This document shows, one piece after another, positions 49,076-62,096 of a stretch of 64,000 nucleotides of DNA. The notes below the pieces were generated by a model that was not told the origin of the DNA, made no database searches, and saw only the letters and a list, made by a program, of their open reading frames with translations. Both the position numbers and the translations under genes were made by a program. Every line of letters starts with the position of its first letter. Within the stretch, counting starts at the first letter, position 1. Source of the DNA: Amaranthus tricolor (taxonomy: Eukaryota; Streptophyta; Magnoliopsida; Caryophyllales; Amaranthaceae); assembly GCF_026212465.1 (NCBI RefSeq), contig NC_080062.1, forward strand, positions 7,399,297 through 7,463,296, written 5' to 3'.

Positions 49076-49199
49076 TTCAGCAATCAACTTGTAAAAACTG
49101 GTCACTATTTGGGCAAAAATATTCTTGGGTAAGTGAGGCTAAAATTGAAATTATTCATGGATTATCAAAAGTTGAAATATTGTAGAAAAATTAATTGTC

Positions 49200-50400
49200 C
49201 TATTTAATTTTTGCACTATATGTAATGTACTAATTATGTCTTAAATAACTCTAGGTATGCAGGATAAAATATTATAAAAAATTGATATTAATAAATTTAA
49301 ATTTACTTTGTAATGAATTAAACAGTATTTCACTTGATTATATTTTAACATTTAAACTAAGAATAAAATACAAATTAAAAATAATCGATAAATAATATAA
49401 AAAATCAAATTAAATATTTATTATGAATTAAAGGAAAAATTATTATTAATTTTAAGTATAATTAACTTTTATATTGAGTTCAAGATAGCGATCATGTGTC
49501 TTGAGAGTTGAGATGTTCTTTATCCTGTTCGTGCGATTGTATAGTTTATGGAGGATCCACAAGAAACCACACATAACACCTTTTAGCAGTATTCGGTGGT
49601 TGGCAAACACACCAAAAAGTACACCATTTTTTAACGTTCTTGATTTCATTAAAAAAGAAAATTTTAAGTTAATACTCAACATAATACTTTAATTTTAATA
49701 TAACTAAATAAATAAGTATAGATATACGTTAAAAACTTGCATTTTGTTTGGATAAAACCATTGGTAAGAAAGAAAAGGTTAGGGAGAAATTTAAAGAGAT
49801 ATAATTTTCTTTATTTGGAGGGAAGGATTTAAAATTAAGAAATTTTAAGTGATTAATTTTTTTATTTTGTTAATGACTAAATTTTGAAATTTGGACGGAA
49901 AATAAATTTTCTTTTCTTTTTCTTTTCAGCTCTTAAACAAACAACAAATATTGTCTTATCATTGTCTCTACTCTCTTCTTTCTTTCCTCTTTCTGTTTTC
50001 TCCTTTCCTTCAAAATTCTTATACATATATAGCGTTAAAACTTATTAAAATAGAAGAATTTAAGAAAATCTATAGTCATAGTGAAATATTCTTGAAATTT
50101 AGGTTTAATTTCAGTTAGAGAATTAGAGTATGTATCACCTTTTTCAAGTAAGATATTTATGTGACATTGTATTAGAAATCTAGATCACGGGTTCGAATTT
50201 TATTCACCCTTTATTTCTAATGAAATAATTAACACCACGTATAACAGAGAAATCGTTGCATCACACTTATATTTCAAAAGGCTCTCATTTAATTTAATGG
50301 ACATAATAGAGTATGTACGGAGTAATAAATAACTCAACTTAAATCATTGATTGAAATTTTTAATTGTAAGTACTAATTTGTTGATACTATTAAATTTAAT
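49200..50400. other. non-coding stretch
   Basis: AT-rich. No recognised gene. The overlapping ORFs at 49452-49692 on both strands share no known motif. Confidence 0.4.
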
Positions 50401-50660
50401 ACTCCCTCCTATTCACCACAGGTGTTTTATTTGCCTTTTGCATTTTATCCAATGCACTTATTCAATCCTTAATATCTCTAATTGTATATAATTAAAAGTT
50501 ATGAAAAGTTGATATAAATAATCCTTGCATTGAGACAAATCAAACAAGATCCAACTTGACTATATTTTAACTTATAGATTAATAATAAAATACAAATTAA
50601 AAATAAGAGATGAGTAATGTCCAAAAAGTAAATGGGACACTTGTAGTGAATAAGAGGGAG
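50401..50660. mobile_element. Stowaway-like MITE, family 1 copy B
   Basis: Begins tactccctcctattcacc and ends gtgaataagagggag, matching 23765-24022 end to end. Confidence 0.75.
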
Positions 50661-50742
50661 AATTATACTTCTACAACTCTCCCGGTCTCTCAACAAGGTT
50701 TTACATCCACTACTAAAGTGGGTCAAAAGGGATTTAGAAATA

Positions 50743-51173
50743 CTCTTTTCGTTCCTTAAATAATTCCCATTTGTCATTTTGAGGTGTTTGAATTCTTGTT
50801 TTCATAAAGAATTTTTCTATTTATATCACAAATTTTAGATTACACCAACTTTATTCATCATCATTTTAATACTTCATTATAATAATACTCATGGTTTTCA
50901 CATGTCTTCCACTAATTCATTTTAACATTTTTACATTTAATATGATCTCTATATGTTTTCCAGTAACTTTATAAAAACATTCTTTTCTTAGTTTTTATTA
51001 GTTGTGGTCCCTATATTTTTTCCACTAATTTTTTATGTTTATAGTTCTCATTTTTCATCCATCAAATTTATTATTTAATAAAATAATATATCCACTATAT
51101 AAAATATTCGAAATTTTCTTAATTTTCGTAAATATTTCTTGTGGAAACTTCGTTAAGAAATGAAAGAACTATT
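50743..51173. mobile_element. Stowaway-like MITE, family 2 copy C (inverted)
   Basis: The ends tactcttttcgttccttaa and ttaagaaatgaaagaac are inverted repeats. The body is the reverse complement of family 2 copies A and B. Confidence 0.65.
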
Positions 51174-51420
51174 TATTAGCAGTATTCCTGTGTGTAGAAA
51201 ATCTTAATCAATCATTGTGATTTGTAAATCGCCATAAAAAATAAGAACATATTAATAAAATAAGCAAAATATAAAATGTTAAATTAAAATTATAAAAAAT
51301 TCACCCTATTTAATCCCTTTACATGGGTGAGATTTGCCAAGTTGACAAATCACAGTTATTAACCTAGAATTAATCACGTACAAATAGAGTAAAAGAGAGT
51401 ATGCTCATTACTGTATGTAG

Positions 51421-51682
51421 GTCAGCCCTAGCCACTGATGGACAGGGACTCTCTTAAGAGAAGTGCCCGGCTTTTTGTTAGACCGCCGCCGGCTAAGTTA
51501 TGGGTCTCTGTCCCTTACTGGCTTACTCTGCCTTCTCTGTCCCAAACCCGGGCCTTGCCCCGCCCCACCACCCAATTTTTAGGTCCACCTCCTCTCAGGA
51601 GTAGCAACCTAAACTTTCTACTGTTTAACTCTTGTTCTTGTATGAGTAATAGAATAGGACTTTGTAACTATTAAAAAAAAAA
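51421..51682 (+). mobile_element. possible SINE-like retroposon
   Basis: A GC-rich, gene-like 230-bp block (tagccactgatggacaggg ... ggtccacctcctctcagg ... gagtaatagaataggac) stands out from AT-rich flanks and ends in a short A run (51672-51682). It has no convincing box A/B pair or target duplication. It could instead be a processed 3' UTR. Confidence 0.3.
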
Positions 51683-51689
51683 TAATTTG

Positions 51690-53800
51690 AGTATCCTTTG
51701 ATATTAACCTTTGTAGGAGTAATCATTTTCTTGTCATATTTTTTGAGTAGTTTTTTTTCCTTGTCTTTTTACCTGGTAGTTGTTATTTAAGTGTTTAAAA
51801 TAAACCCGATTATCTGATATTTGTTCAATCTTATAATTAAACTCAATTTGACGCGGCATTTTATATAAAAAGCAACATGGACACAATAACTGACTTTGAA
51901 TTGATCCGAAACACATAACTTAAATTGACCTGATGATTTAAATGAACACCTTTTTTGGGTTCATCTACTTCAAATTAGTTGTTACACTTTTTGTTTTACA
52001 CTATTCAATATTTATATTCTTAGTATATCTCGTTCATCTCAAATAAATTTGATTTTGAATACAATGATCTAGTAAACACATGTAAAGTGATCAATTATTC
52101 AGATTGTTTATTTTTAAATAAATTTTCTTTTATTATAGATTAAATTGTGTATAACAACTTTAAGTTTAGTCTTTTGCAAATTACAATTTTAATTTTTTTA
52201 CCATTTACCACCGTTAAATTATCAATATTTACAACATTCAGGCCCAGTTTATCAAATTGCAAACACCTAATTTAAAATTCTGACCACTTAGCCTGAATAT
52301 TGTAGACATTAAGACTTTGATGACTTACTTTGCAAAAAAAAAAAAATTGAGTCTTGACTTGAAAAAAGTCAAAACTTTAAAGCTGTAATTCATCATATTT
52401 TCTTCCTTCTTTATAATTATTCAATCTATTTCCCATTACCTGCTAATAATCCCACCTTTAAAATTTTGTTCAATAATTCAACCTTTACTTTCTGTTTGTT
52501 GCCAATGGATCCTTCAAGAAGTTAAATGAAATTACTATTATTTTCCAAGCTTATGAAAGATCATTGCATAAATAGTAATTGTCTTTACATACATATCCCT
52601 TCAAGTAAGGATGTTCAAAAATTAGACTTGCTTGACCCGACTTGCCGACCCGCTTGACCTGACTCGCTGACCCAAATCTTCATTGTCTTTATATATTATC
52701 TTTATCAAGTTGAAATTTACACGTTAAAATTTTATAATTAATATAATTATAAAAAATTAATAATAGCTAGTCGTATGTTTTTCACTTTTCTTCAAAGTAA
52801 AATACCCCTTTTAATCAGTGATAAAGAGAAATTGAGTATTTTGAAAATCGTGAATCTTTAATAATAATTGAAAAGAAAATGTGTTAAAGAAATTAAAAGA
52901 GATTTAACATATATGGATGAGATATGTTGAATTATTATAAATTAGTGGCAAAGAGAAATTGAGTATTTAGTTTCTTGAAGGGTCCATTAGCAACAAAATG
53001 AAAACAAAGGTTGAATTATTTAAAATAATTCAAAAGATGGGATTATTGGCAAGTAATGAAAAATATGTTGGATTATTATAAAGAAAGAAAAGATGAGAGG
53101 TAACCTGATATAGCAGGTCATTTTCTAAAGGGTCCATTGACAATAAACCGAAAACAAAGGTTGAATAATTAAAAAATTTTCAGAGATTATTAGTTGGTAA
53201 TTGAAAATAAGTTGGATTATACACAACAATTTTTTTTTTTTTTTAATAAAAATTTTTGCCTTAGGAACGTGCCAGGGGGTGCCCCAACATAGATCCACCC
53301 CTGAGTTCGATTATCATTTTGCTCTCTCTTTCACTCAGTCTACCTTGTTATTATAGGATAAAAAACTCTTGAGCTAAGAGATTGAAATGAGAGGTCGTTT
53401 TTGGTTTATCATGCTTTGTTTGACAATGAATTAGAAATTGTACAGTGAATAAGAATCAAAGATAGAAGAGAATAAGTTAAGGTATGAGGCATGGAGCATT
53501 GAGTGAAATGGTCCACCACCCTAATAGAGTTGGGAATTGGGACCATTTTTAATCCAAAGTAGCCCTTATTCGGTAGGCATACTTCCAGAATCCAGAGTAG
53601 TACAGTACATTTTTCACAGCACCCGGCCCGCTCTTTTTAGGGTCCCTTACCCCCTCCCTCTTCTAAACGTCAATGCTTTATTGGGCACTATGTTAAAACC
53701 CTCATAATTCGTCGCATAAATATTTCGCGAGCTCACCCATGTGGACGCATCACGGAGCATTTATTAGCTCGGGCCAACAAATTTATGGGTAATGAGCATA
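51690..53800. other. non-coding stretch
   Basis: AT-rich. taaggatgttcaaaaatta at 52607 followed by gacccgacttgccgacccg looks like the left end of a hAT-like element whose right end was not found. aagggtccatt.acaa blocks repeat at about 52977 and 53136. No gene. Confidence 0.4.
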
Positions 53801-53804
53801 GACT

Positions 53805-53807
<3 letters not shown>

Positions 53808-53900
<93 letters not shown>
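53808..53900. repeat. (TA)n microsatellite
   Basis: About 46 TA units. An ORF reading through it as isoleucine/tyrosine repeats is an artefact. Confidence 0.97.
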
Positions 53901-53901
<1 letters not shown>

Positions 53902-54944
53902 TTGAAGTTCACTATTTTAAAATCATATGGTATTAGGAAGATTATCTCTCAAGTATTATATACTTTAAGTCTACAATTTACTATTTTAATGATATGGGAT
54001 CTTCTTCACATGTTACGTATTTTCATAGACGGAATGGAAAGACTATATGATATTCAATCCCAGCACTTTATCTAAGAAAGATATTAATTGCCTCAATTGA
54101 CATAAAATCTGAAGCTCGAAAGTGTAGCTTGTTAATTAGTGCTATCTATATGTTCTTTTAATTTAAATTTCCTATACATGCAGTATATCTATTTAGTTTC
54201 ACTTTGATTTACATAATGTAGTAAATTTAAAAAAATAAAAAAGTAATTTTTTTAAAATTTTTTTTTACTAAACGACCCAACTAGCATTACTCTATTTCTT
54301 TAGTAATATTTTATAGTCCTTTTCAATTTTGCAATAAGGGGACAAAGTTAGTTTTATTAAATTTTAGTTGAATAATAAGATGAAACAGAAAGGGATGAGA
54401 GAAATATATGCATGAAAATAATAATGAAATTAAGAGAAAATGAATTTAAGAATAAGATTAATCATAAATAACAATACGTACGAAAGATTTATTATGTTAG
54501 GTTTTACCTTACTTATTAATCATAAGTTAGATGCTTTCATTCTATTCTTTTGATTGAGGTTCAATTTTTATAACTTACAAAAAATTAATTTTTTTTCACT
54601 CTGCTTGCTTGTTTATAGAGAACTAGTTTAGAGGCCTGTACAATACACGAAATTTAATATAGAGAAATAAGTAAATAAAGTTTCAAAGAATATTGCAAGA
54701 AAAAAAAATACTCTTTTGTTTAAAAAAAAGTATGTAAATACTACATATTTTAATAATATAATCACTTTAGAAAAAAATATAACTTACTAAAATATTTAAT
54801 CTAATTTAGCTCCTAAATTTCACTAAAAAATATTTTTGATGGTTTTCTGAAATTCAATTAATAAAATAAACCAACTATTTATGATAAATTCAAACTAATT
54901 TATGAGGATTTAAGTTTAACCTAATTCAAATTAACAACATTTAA
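53901..54944. other. non-coding stretch
   Basis: Very AT-rich. No gene or repeat end recognised. Confidence 0.4.
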
Positions 54945-55480
54945 TAATTCAAAATAAATATATGTTTTAAAAACAATTTCTTACTTACGTATAAGATTTG
55001 TTTTGAAATAATTAATCTCTTAAAGATTATTATTTTGGTATAAAGAGTTGATGTAATAAAATCTTTTAAATACGTTATAAATCTTTTAGGAAAATAAATT
55101 TCCACGCAATTAATTATAGCCTTACGAAATAAATATATTTGGCAAGGTTCTAACAAGTTGTCATTTGCTATTTTCAAGCTCTTTTTATTAATATTCATGA
55201 TTATGATGATAATTTAAATTAATATATTTTTTAAAAATAATTTCTTACTTGCGTCAATTTTTTTTTTTTTTTTGTACAACAACGATCTCTTTAAGATTCT
55301 TATTTAGATATAGAGAATTAATGTAAAATATATTTTAAATACTTAAATAATTTAACTTTAAATTTATTTAGGAAAATAAATTGCCACGCACACAATCAAT
55401 TATAGTCCTATAAAATCAATACTTCTATATTTGGCGAAACTCTAGGAAATCATTAAGTATTATTTTCCAGTTCTTTTATT
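54945..55480. repeat. diverged tandem duplication of about 265 bp
   Basis: 54945-55198 and 55215-55478 share, in the same order, aaaa.aatttcttactt.cgt, atctctt.aagatt.ttatt, tttaggaaaataaatt.ccacgca, caattatag.c.ta and tatttggc.a. The copies are clearly old. Confidence 0.7.
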
Positions 55481-55489
55481 ATATTGTAT

Positions 55490-58430
55490 GATTCTCAGGT
55501 CATAATTTGAAATTAAAAAATATTATCACTATTATGAAATACTTACAATTGATATTGATATATTGAATGAAAAAATATAACTATTATAACAACTATAATA
55601 AAGGAGAAATAATAATAGGAAAGTAAACATGCTAATCATATTTGTGAAAGGTGCCAAGAATCCAATGAAAGGACGACAAGTGTATGCAAAATGCATCATG
55701 TATGAATCAAGAATCATAGGCCCCTCACGTATGTATGTTGTTTGCACCCCATATCAGACAACATAACAACTTTATTTTCGTGTCGTTTATTCATATGTAA
55801 ATTTTATTTTTTAAATCATTAATCATAGAGTAATCTAGTAAATTAAGTAGTTGGTTAGGTTAAAGTACATTTAATTAAATAAAGGGTTTGGTACTATGTG
55901 ATATATTATTATATAATTAAGCAGATTGGTACCCACTAATCAATATTATTAAATCATATTTTAAAATAATTTAACACATTGATGAGAGAGAAAGTCCAAA
56001 TCATGCATGATTGTGGCATGAAAAAAGTCGTTAATGTTAGGCTTTGTCTCCATTTGCGCCACCTTTAGGGGTAATAAACCTTAAATATTAAATAATTTAA
56101 ACAAGAAAAAAAAATTACACTTCACTTTCATCTTTTTAATATTCTTACGTTTGAAATATTTCATATAAATAACGAGTAATTACGAAGATACATTTTTATA
56201 AATATAAAAAGTTACATAAATTCATGTGAGATGTTGTTGAAATTGTTTAAATGTATATAATTTTAAAATTTTTTGTAATTTTGATCATTGTTATGGTCAC
56301 CATCCCAATGCATGTACCGTATAAAGTCATGGTCCGAAAGGAGAAGTAGCAAGCACTCCATTCCCATATCTCCTCAAGAGAGAGGGCAGAAGGATTGTGT
56401 GCAATCAATTTAAACTCCCTAATAAAGAGAGCCCTGCAAAAAGAAAGATGAGTACTACCAAGGTCCAAGATAACATGAAAGAAATATCTTTTTAGAAGAG
56501 CTTATTTATACTTTCTCTGTTTTTTTACTTGCACCCAAATGCTTTTTCATATTGTCATTAATCTATGGGTTAAAACACAGTTATATGAGATCTTGTTAGA
56601 ATCGTATTAATGTGAATTTAATTGATTTTTAGTTTTTATAATTTTTTCATGTGTATAATTAGAAATATTAACGAAGAAATCAGTACATCGGAGCGTGTGA
56701 AAGTGTCTTTAGTAAAACCCAGAGGAAGTATATATTAAGACTTGAATTTATACTTGAATTTAGTACATTTTACCCTTGAAATAGTGATATTTTTCATATC
56801 ACTTTAAGAATATTATTAATAGTGATATTTTTCTTTCAGAACATGTTACTATCTATAACTACCTCAAACAAAATGAGAGGATACAACTTTAAAAGTGAAT
56901 CAACCCTTATATCTAGCTAATGTAAGTGTCCTATGAACTATGATGCAATGTAAATGTTGTAAATGATAACAATGTAGATTTTCTTGGCCAATATGTTGGA
57001 TGCCAATAACAAGGGAATAGAATAATGAACTCATTAATTAATGGGAAGAAAGAATGAGGAATCCACATTCTTAAAATAATTGTACAAATACATTATACTC
57101 CTACATCCCAAAACATCCATTTCCTTGAAATAGAATCATTCTTGAAAAGGGTGCCATCACTATCAAAATACTTGATCATTTGATGGATAAAAATCCTTCA
57201 ATAATGACATCTCCTATAACTCCTACTCCTAAGTTGAGAGAAGGAATAAATAAGAAAATTCATTCTCCACTTCTTTTTTAGGGTTTTCTTTTACTTGTTA
57301 TATTCTACCACTTACTTTAATAAGATGCCCTTTTATAACTTAAATTGATAAATTCTCTCTTTGAAAGGGATTTTTTATAAATATCTTTTGATATTTAATT
57401 TTTAGATCTTTTCATGTGAGAGTTTAAAGTCATAATTTAAAATTTTAGTGTAAAAGTTGATTTAAAGATGCAGATATATATTAACAACGTCAAGTGAGAT
57501 ATCAATCTTGCATCTATAAAAAAATTGTATTAGATTCAATTCTATAGGAAGATTGCATTATATTAAAGTCACTTTTTAAATGTAGTATCAAACAACAATG
57601 TAAAAGATTAGGATGTGCAAAAGTGTCAAATACCATTATAATGATCGTGATTTCATTACATATCTACTTGTTATTTATTTTGATGTATATCTCGAATGAC
57701 TATTCATCTATGAATTAATTTTAGTTTCACAAAATTAAACTTTTATCCCATAGATTATTTTCGGTTTTCATGCCTCTTAAATTTACTATAGCTTGAAAAG
57801 ACTAGCTCAAAAATCAAAGTGAAAAGCTTTTGTATTTACTGTAGTATTGTAGCAAATTTAAAGAGATAGATAGAGAGAATAACATGCATTTTATATTTAA
57901 TAAGAGACATAAGATATTATAATGTTAACTATTGCCTAGGGTGATGGAGCTTTTACTTGTTATTACCTTAATTAGTAGTATTGTTTATTTAATTACTTTT
58001 TTCTTATAGGAAGATTAGATTGTAATTATACTTTAATTAATTAATACATTTGTAATATAGATGTAATAAGTTAACTTGAGTAGGTTAGGTCAATCATTGT
58101 TATTGAAGTTCATTGTTTTAATGAGCACTAGAAGTTAGCTCAACAAGAAATTGACAAGAGAATGGAGTACCTTGAGAATTAGGCCCATTCCTATTCACAT
58201 CTCAAAGGTTTGGTTTATTTCACTAACTTCCATTACTAGGAATACACTATTCATCTGCTTAATTACTCTCATTTATACTTTTCTTTGTTTTTGTTTATTT
58301 ATTTTTTTGATTGAGAGTAATGAGAATTCCCTACAGTCTGCTAGTAAGAGGGAGTATGCCTTTTGCACAAAGCGAGAAAGCTTGTTGCTTTTGTCAGAGC
58401 AGTCAGTGTTCTGAGAGACGTTTCTCGCAG
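55490..58430. other. non-coding stretch with one MITE
   Basis: AT-rich. It holds MITE family 3 copy B (56510-56730). ORFs at 55532-55747, 56247-56468 and 58151-58414 show no motif or splice support. No gene recognised. Confidence 0.4.
56510..56730. mobile_element. MITE family 3, copy B
   Basis: Begins tactttctctgttttttta and ends acccagaggaagtata. Body matches 31680-31905. Confidence 0.6.
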
Positions 58431-58439
58431 GCCCAAGCT

Positions 58440-58700
58440 ACTAAAATTTAATGCTTACGTACTGTATTATTAATGTCTACTTAATTACATCATTCTTAAT
58501 ATCTATTTACAGTATCTTTAATGTATAGTTATAATATCCTTAATGCCTACGTACAGTATCTTTATTGCCTTTTTACATCATATTTAAATGTCTTTTTACC
58601 GTATCCTATATCTTAAATGCCTACTTACTATATCTATAATGCCCAACGAGTAAAGCGTGCATTTCCTATAATATTTTAAATGCCTACTTACAATATCCTT
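58440..58700. repeat. tandem repeat with about 22-bp period in a MITE-like frame
   Basis: Eight or more diverged units of the form ttaatgcctacgtacagtatct. The array is bounded by gagagacgtttctcgcag (58416) and gagattgtctctcacaag (58770), inverted ends of the gagac type. A relative lies at 10585-10720. Confidence 0.7.
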
Positions 58701-58904
58701 AATGTCCACCGAGTAACTTACTTTACATTTTCTTTTATGAGCCGACCGAATCAAAGATGATCTCTCAAAGAGATTGTCTCTCACAAGAATTTATGTTGTC
58801 AGACATAAATACGAAAACACTACTAGAATGTTACTATTATTAGCAGAACGATTTACACTGAATACAGCTAAAGTCAATTTTGTACCTATATAGATAACAT
58901 TTCA

Positions 58905-59035
58905 TTCTCTAGCCGAGAGACTCCTTTGGCCGCGCTTTCCATTATGAGTATGAGTGCCGTCGTCCTTCCCTCCTCAGACCATGTCCATAGTTTTTCTATA
59001 AGTAGGATACACTGGATAGAATGATGATGATGATG
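58905..59035 (+). mobile_element. 5'-truncated RTE LINE with target duplication
   Basis: 131 bp of LINE 3' end (gagactcctttggccgcgc ... tagaatgatgatgatgatg), the same as 46050-46180 with scattered changes. It is flanked by a 15-bp duplication with two mismatches, ATAGATAACATTTCA (58890-58904) / ATAGGTAACATTCCA (59036-59050). This is the normal outcome of target-primed reverse transcription that stopped early. Confidence 0.85.
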
Positions 59036-59050
59036 ATAGGTAACATTCCA

Positions 59051-59784
59051 AATTTTAATTTTACAATTATCTTATTTTCAAAGTTCAAAATATGCCTAAC
59101 AAAAAATTTCACACTTCTAGGCTAATTTATACTGATTTTACTATCTTTTTCTTTTTAATTGTACATATTTCGTCATTTCACTTATTTGTTATATATTAAT
59201 TTTCGATTTAAATTTAATTTTTTATTTAAATTTTCAAACACAAATTAACTTTTTATCTCATCTACGTATTTTTATACTAGTATTGTTTTTCTTTATCTCA
59301 TACTAAAAAAGGAATGTAATATTTAAGGTTTTAAAATGCCCTAGTTATAAAAAAAAAATACTCCTATTGTTATGTGCTAGTTGCGTGGAGATCTATAGTT
59401 AGATATCATAGAAAATTCAAGATAATAATGATGCCATTATATTGCTTATGCAAAAGGTCATACAGTACCAAAGTACTACTTAATTTGGCACTTATCTTTG
59501 TGTTGATACCCTAATAATGTACCAATTTATTATGCCTTCATCGACAGATATCCTACATTTTCATCAATCATTTCCCAAAAATATATACCACATCATTCAT
59601 TATTTATACACAAATTCTTATATACAACTATTTTACCGTAAGACGTGTTTCATACATTAGATGAATAATCTAATTAAAATAAATGTCAAGCAAATAAATT
59701 TTTTGTTTTGAATTCGTTTACTAATAGATGGTCTATCACAAGAATAGCTCTAATTCGTAGACATTTCTTTTATTTAATATTAAG

Positions 59785-59834
<50 letters not shown>

Positions 59835-60066
59835 ATCATGAAATAATTGTTATTTCCCACGTAAACAACAATTAATTTCCCTTCATCTTGTGGATAGAGG
59901 ATTGACCTTACCTAGCACATATTAAAAAAGGCACTTGTGAACAATATATTTTTATTTTTCTTAACTTTGATGATTATTAATACTTTTAAGAAACCAATTC
60001 AATCAAAAGCTAAAGCAATGGTTAAGGCCTTAGGAGATATTATATACTATAACATGCCCTCTCACA
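59051..60066. other. non-coding stretch
   Basis: AT-rich, with a (TA)n run at 59785-59832. No gene recognised. Confidence 0.45.
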
Positions 60067-60071
60067 TAAGA

Positions 60072-60342
60072 TGTGATATCCTAGATTTAGTTTTAATAAG
60101 GATTGATAGACTACTCATACCAACAAAGTGCATCTTCTTTTCATGGAAACCCATTTGCCTAGAATTCCAAGTTAAGCGTGCTTGGTGGGGAGTAATCTTA
60201 GGATGACCGACCTCCTGGAAAGTTTTCTCGGGCGTGCACGAGTAAGCCCAAAATGCGCTGGAAAGACTTGTGTTGGTTTGTGGGGCCAATCTACAATCAC
60301 TATGAGTAGTCACCGGCGGTCCGAGGGGCGGGGATGTTTACA
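60072..60342 (+). mobile_element. Cassandra solo LTR
   Basis: A single 271-bp LTR matches those at 35087 and 35471 and is flanked by a perfect 5-bp duplication TAAGA (60067-60071 and 60343-60347), so it arose by LTR-LTR recombination. The 5S box A (agttaagcgtgcttgg) is intact. Box C is changed (gatgaccgacctcctgg). The LTR start is decayed (tgtgatatcc). Confidence 0.93.
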
Positions 60343-60347
60343 TAAGA

Positions 60348-61236
60348 GCCTTTTGAGCCTGAAGTGTAGATACAACACATGTACTCCTCATACCGTATGT
60401 TGAATATTCTACTTTAAATGAAGGGTAGTTGAGATTCGAACCCGTAAACTTTTATCACATTGGCTTTTAATACTATATCAAGAAATTAGCTCAACCAAGA
60501 GTTGATACTAAAAGCCCCCATATATCCTATATATGTTACAAACTTACACATACTCTAATAAATACATTACACCTTCTTTTATATAAGGGTTGTAAAAGAC
60601 CTTCTAATAATGAGGACTATTATAGAGTCACAATTTTCGGTATTTCATCTACATATAATAACTCTAATAAATCTTCATTTTCTTTTATATATCTAGACTT
60701 AGACATTAACTTTATTAATAATAGCATATTAAAAAATTTTAAACCATACTAATAGTTTCATTAATTAACACATCCTTGATCAGACTTTTGGTTTGTTCCA
60801 AATACTTCTCTTGCTTTTCAAACCTGCCTTTTGAAAGTAGTTTGGTGAATATATGAGACAACTGATCATATCCATTAATTTTGAACAACTTGACTCTTTT
60901 GTTATTTTGTGCTTTTCTGTAAAAATAAAACTTAATTTTGATATTCTTTGTCTAACAATGAAATATGAGATTCTTAAGAATTGATATAGTCTTTTGTAGG
61001 GAAAGGATTATATATTTGATAATCATTTAAATTTTAAAAAAATACATTAGGTAATCAGTGAAAAAGTCTATTGAATGAAAACTAATTTTAACTTTGTCCC
61101 AAAGAACTAAATATTTAGAGTTAAATCTGTTTTACTATTTTTAGTCAAAGTTCAAGTTGTTACATAGTACAATTTTTTCCTTATTTTTAATCCCATGCGT
61201 AAATCATTTTACCAAAACTGAGCCACTTCAACACCT
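60348..61236. other. non-coding stretch
   Basis: AT-rich, apart from the SINE-like block at 60420-60515. No gene recognised. Confidence 0.4.
60420..60515 (-). mobile_element. possible tRNA-derived SINE fragment
   Basis: On the minus strand ttggttgagctaatttcttg is followed by acgggttcgaatctcaac, a good B box (GGTTCGAATC). The A-box side is weak. A similar block with gggttcgaat stands at 50180-50200. No A tail or duplication was found. Confidence 0.35.
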
Positions 61237-61244
61237 CTTCAAAT

Positions 61245-61831
61245 TAGGGATAGTCATGAGTCTAAGATTCTATTAGACTCGCTTTTCATACTCGTTCTTA
61301 TTTTTAGGGTTTGGGTCTAATTTTTAAGACCCAGCAGATTTAGTTTTGGTTCTGAGTCCAAAAAAAGGGTTAGGGTAAGAGCCTAGGTCTGAGGTCTATA
61401 GAACCATACCCAACCCATACCCTCTCTTTGGATCCATTTAAGACTCAAGGTCGTTAGATCCGTCCTAGACTTGCCAAACTTGCTTTAGACCCAACCTATT
61501 ATACAACCAAAAATCAAATTTAAATTCGTTCTAAACCTATTTCTATATTTATTTGGACTCAATTTAAACTTATAATATTCAATCTATAGACCCATTTTAA
61601 TACTAATAAAACCTTTAAAATGTAAAAAAGTTTAAGTAATCACAAATTAAATCAAGACCCACTAAGACCGTAGATCCATCAAATCCAAAGAATCTGGGTT
61701 CGAGTCTAAAATTTTCAAATACTTAGAATCTGAGTTTGAATATGAATTCACCTAAAATTGATGGGTCTGAATCTAAATTACAAATTCGAATCTAATTGAA
61801 TCCAATTCAAACCCCACCATTATCATCCCTA
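61245..61831. mobile_element. non-autonomous hAT element
   Basis: 8-bp duplication with one mismatch, CTTCAAAT (61237-61244) / CTTCAAAC (61832-61839). The ends TAGGGATAGTCATG and ...ATCATCCCTA are inverted. The interior repeats gacccattta / gggtctgag-type words. No ORF. Confidence 0.8.
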
Positions 61832-62096
61832 CTTCAAACAATAATATATAAAAAAAAATATAATCATTATTCTTATGAGTACCATTATTCAAAACTTATA
61901 ATTGGATGGACAATTTGATAATAATAGTCAAAGAAATGATATTATGAATAAGAATAGGCCACCAAATAGTTCATGGGCTGCCTGTTTGTGTTTTTTGTTC
62001 ATCACTATTAGTACTTTATTAATAGGGTCGGAGGCAATGAAATTAATTCAATTTTGGGCAGTGGGATCCTAATTTTATGCCTTAGACTCTACAATT

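Noticed and set aside
52607..53290. complete hAT element
   Set aside because: Only a left-end-like sequence (taaggatgttcaaaaa) is visible; no right end or 8-bp duplication was found.
53785..54075. ORF with isoleucine/tyrosine repeats
   Set aside because: It reads through a (TA)n microsatellite.
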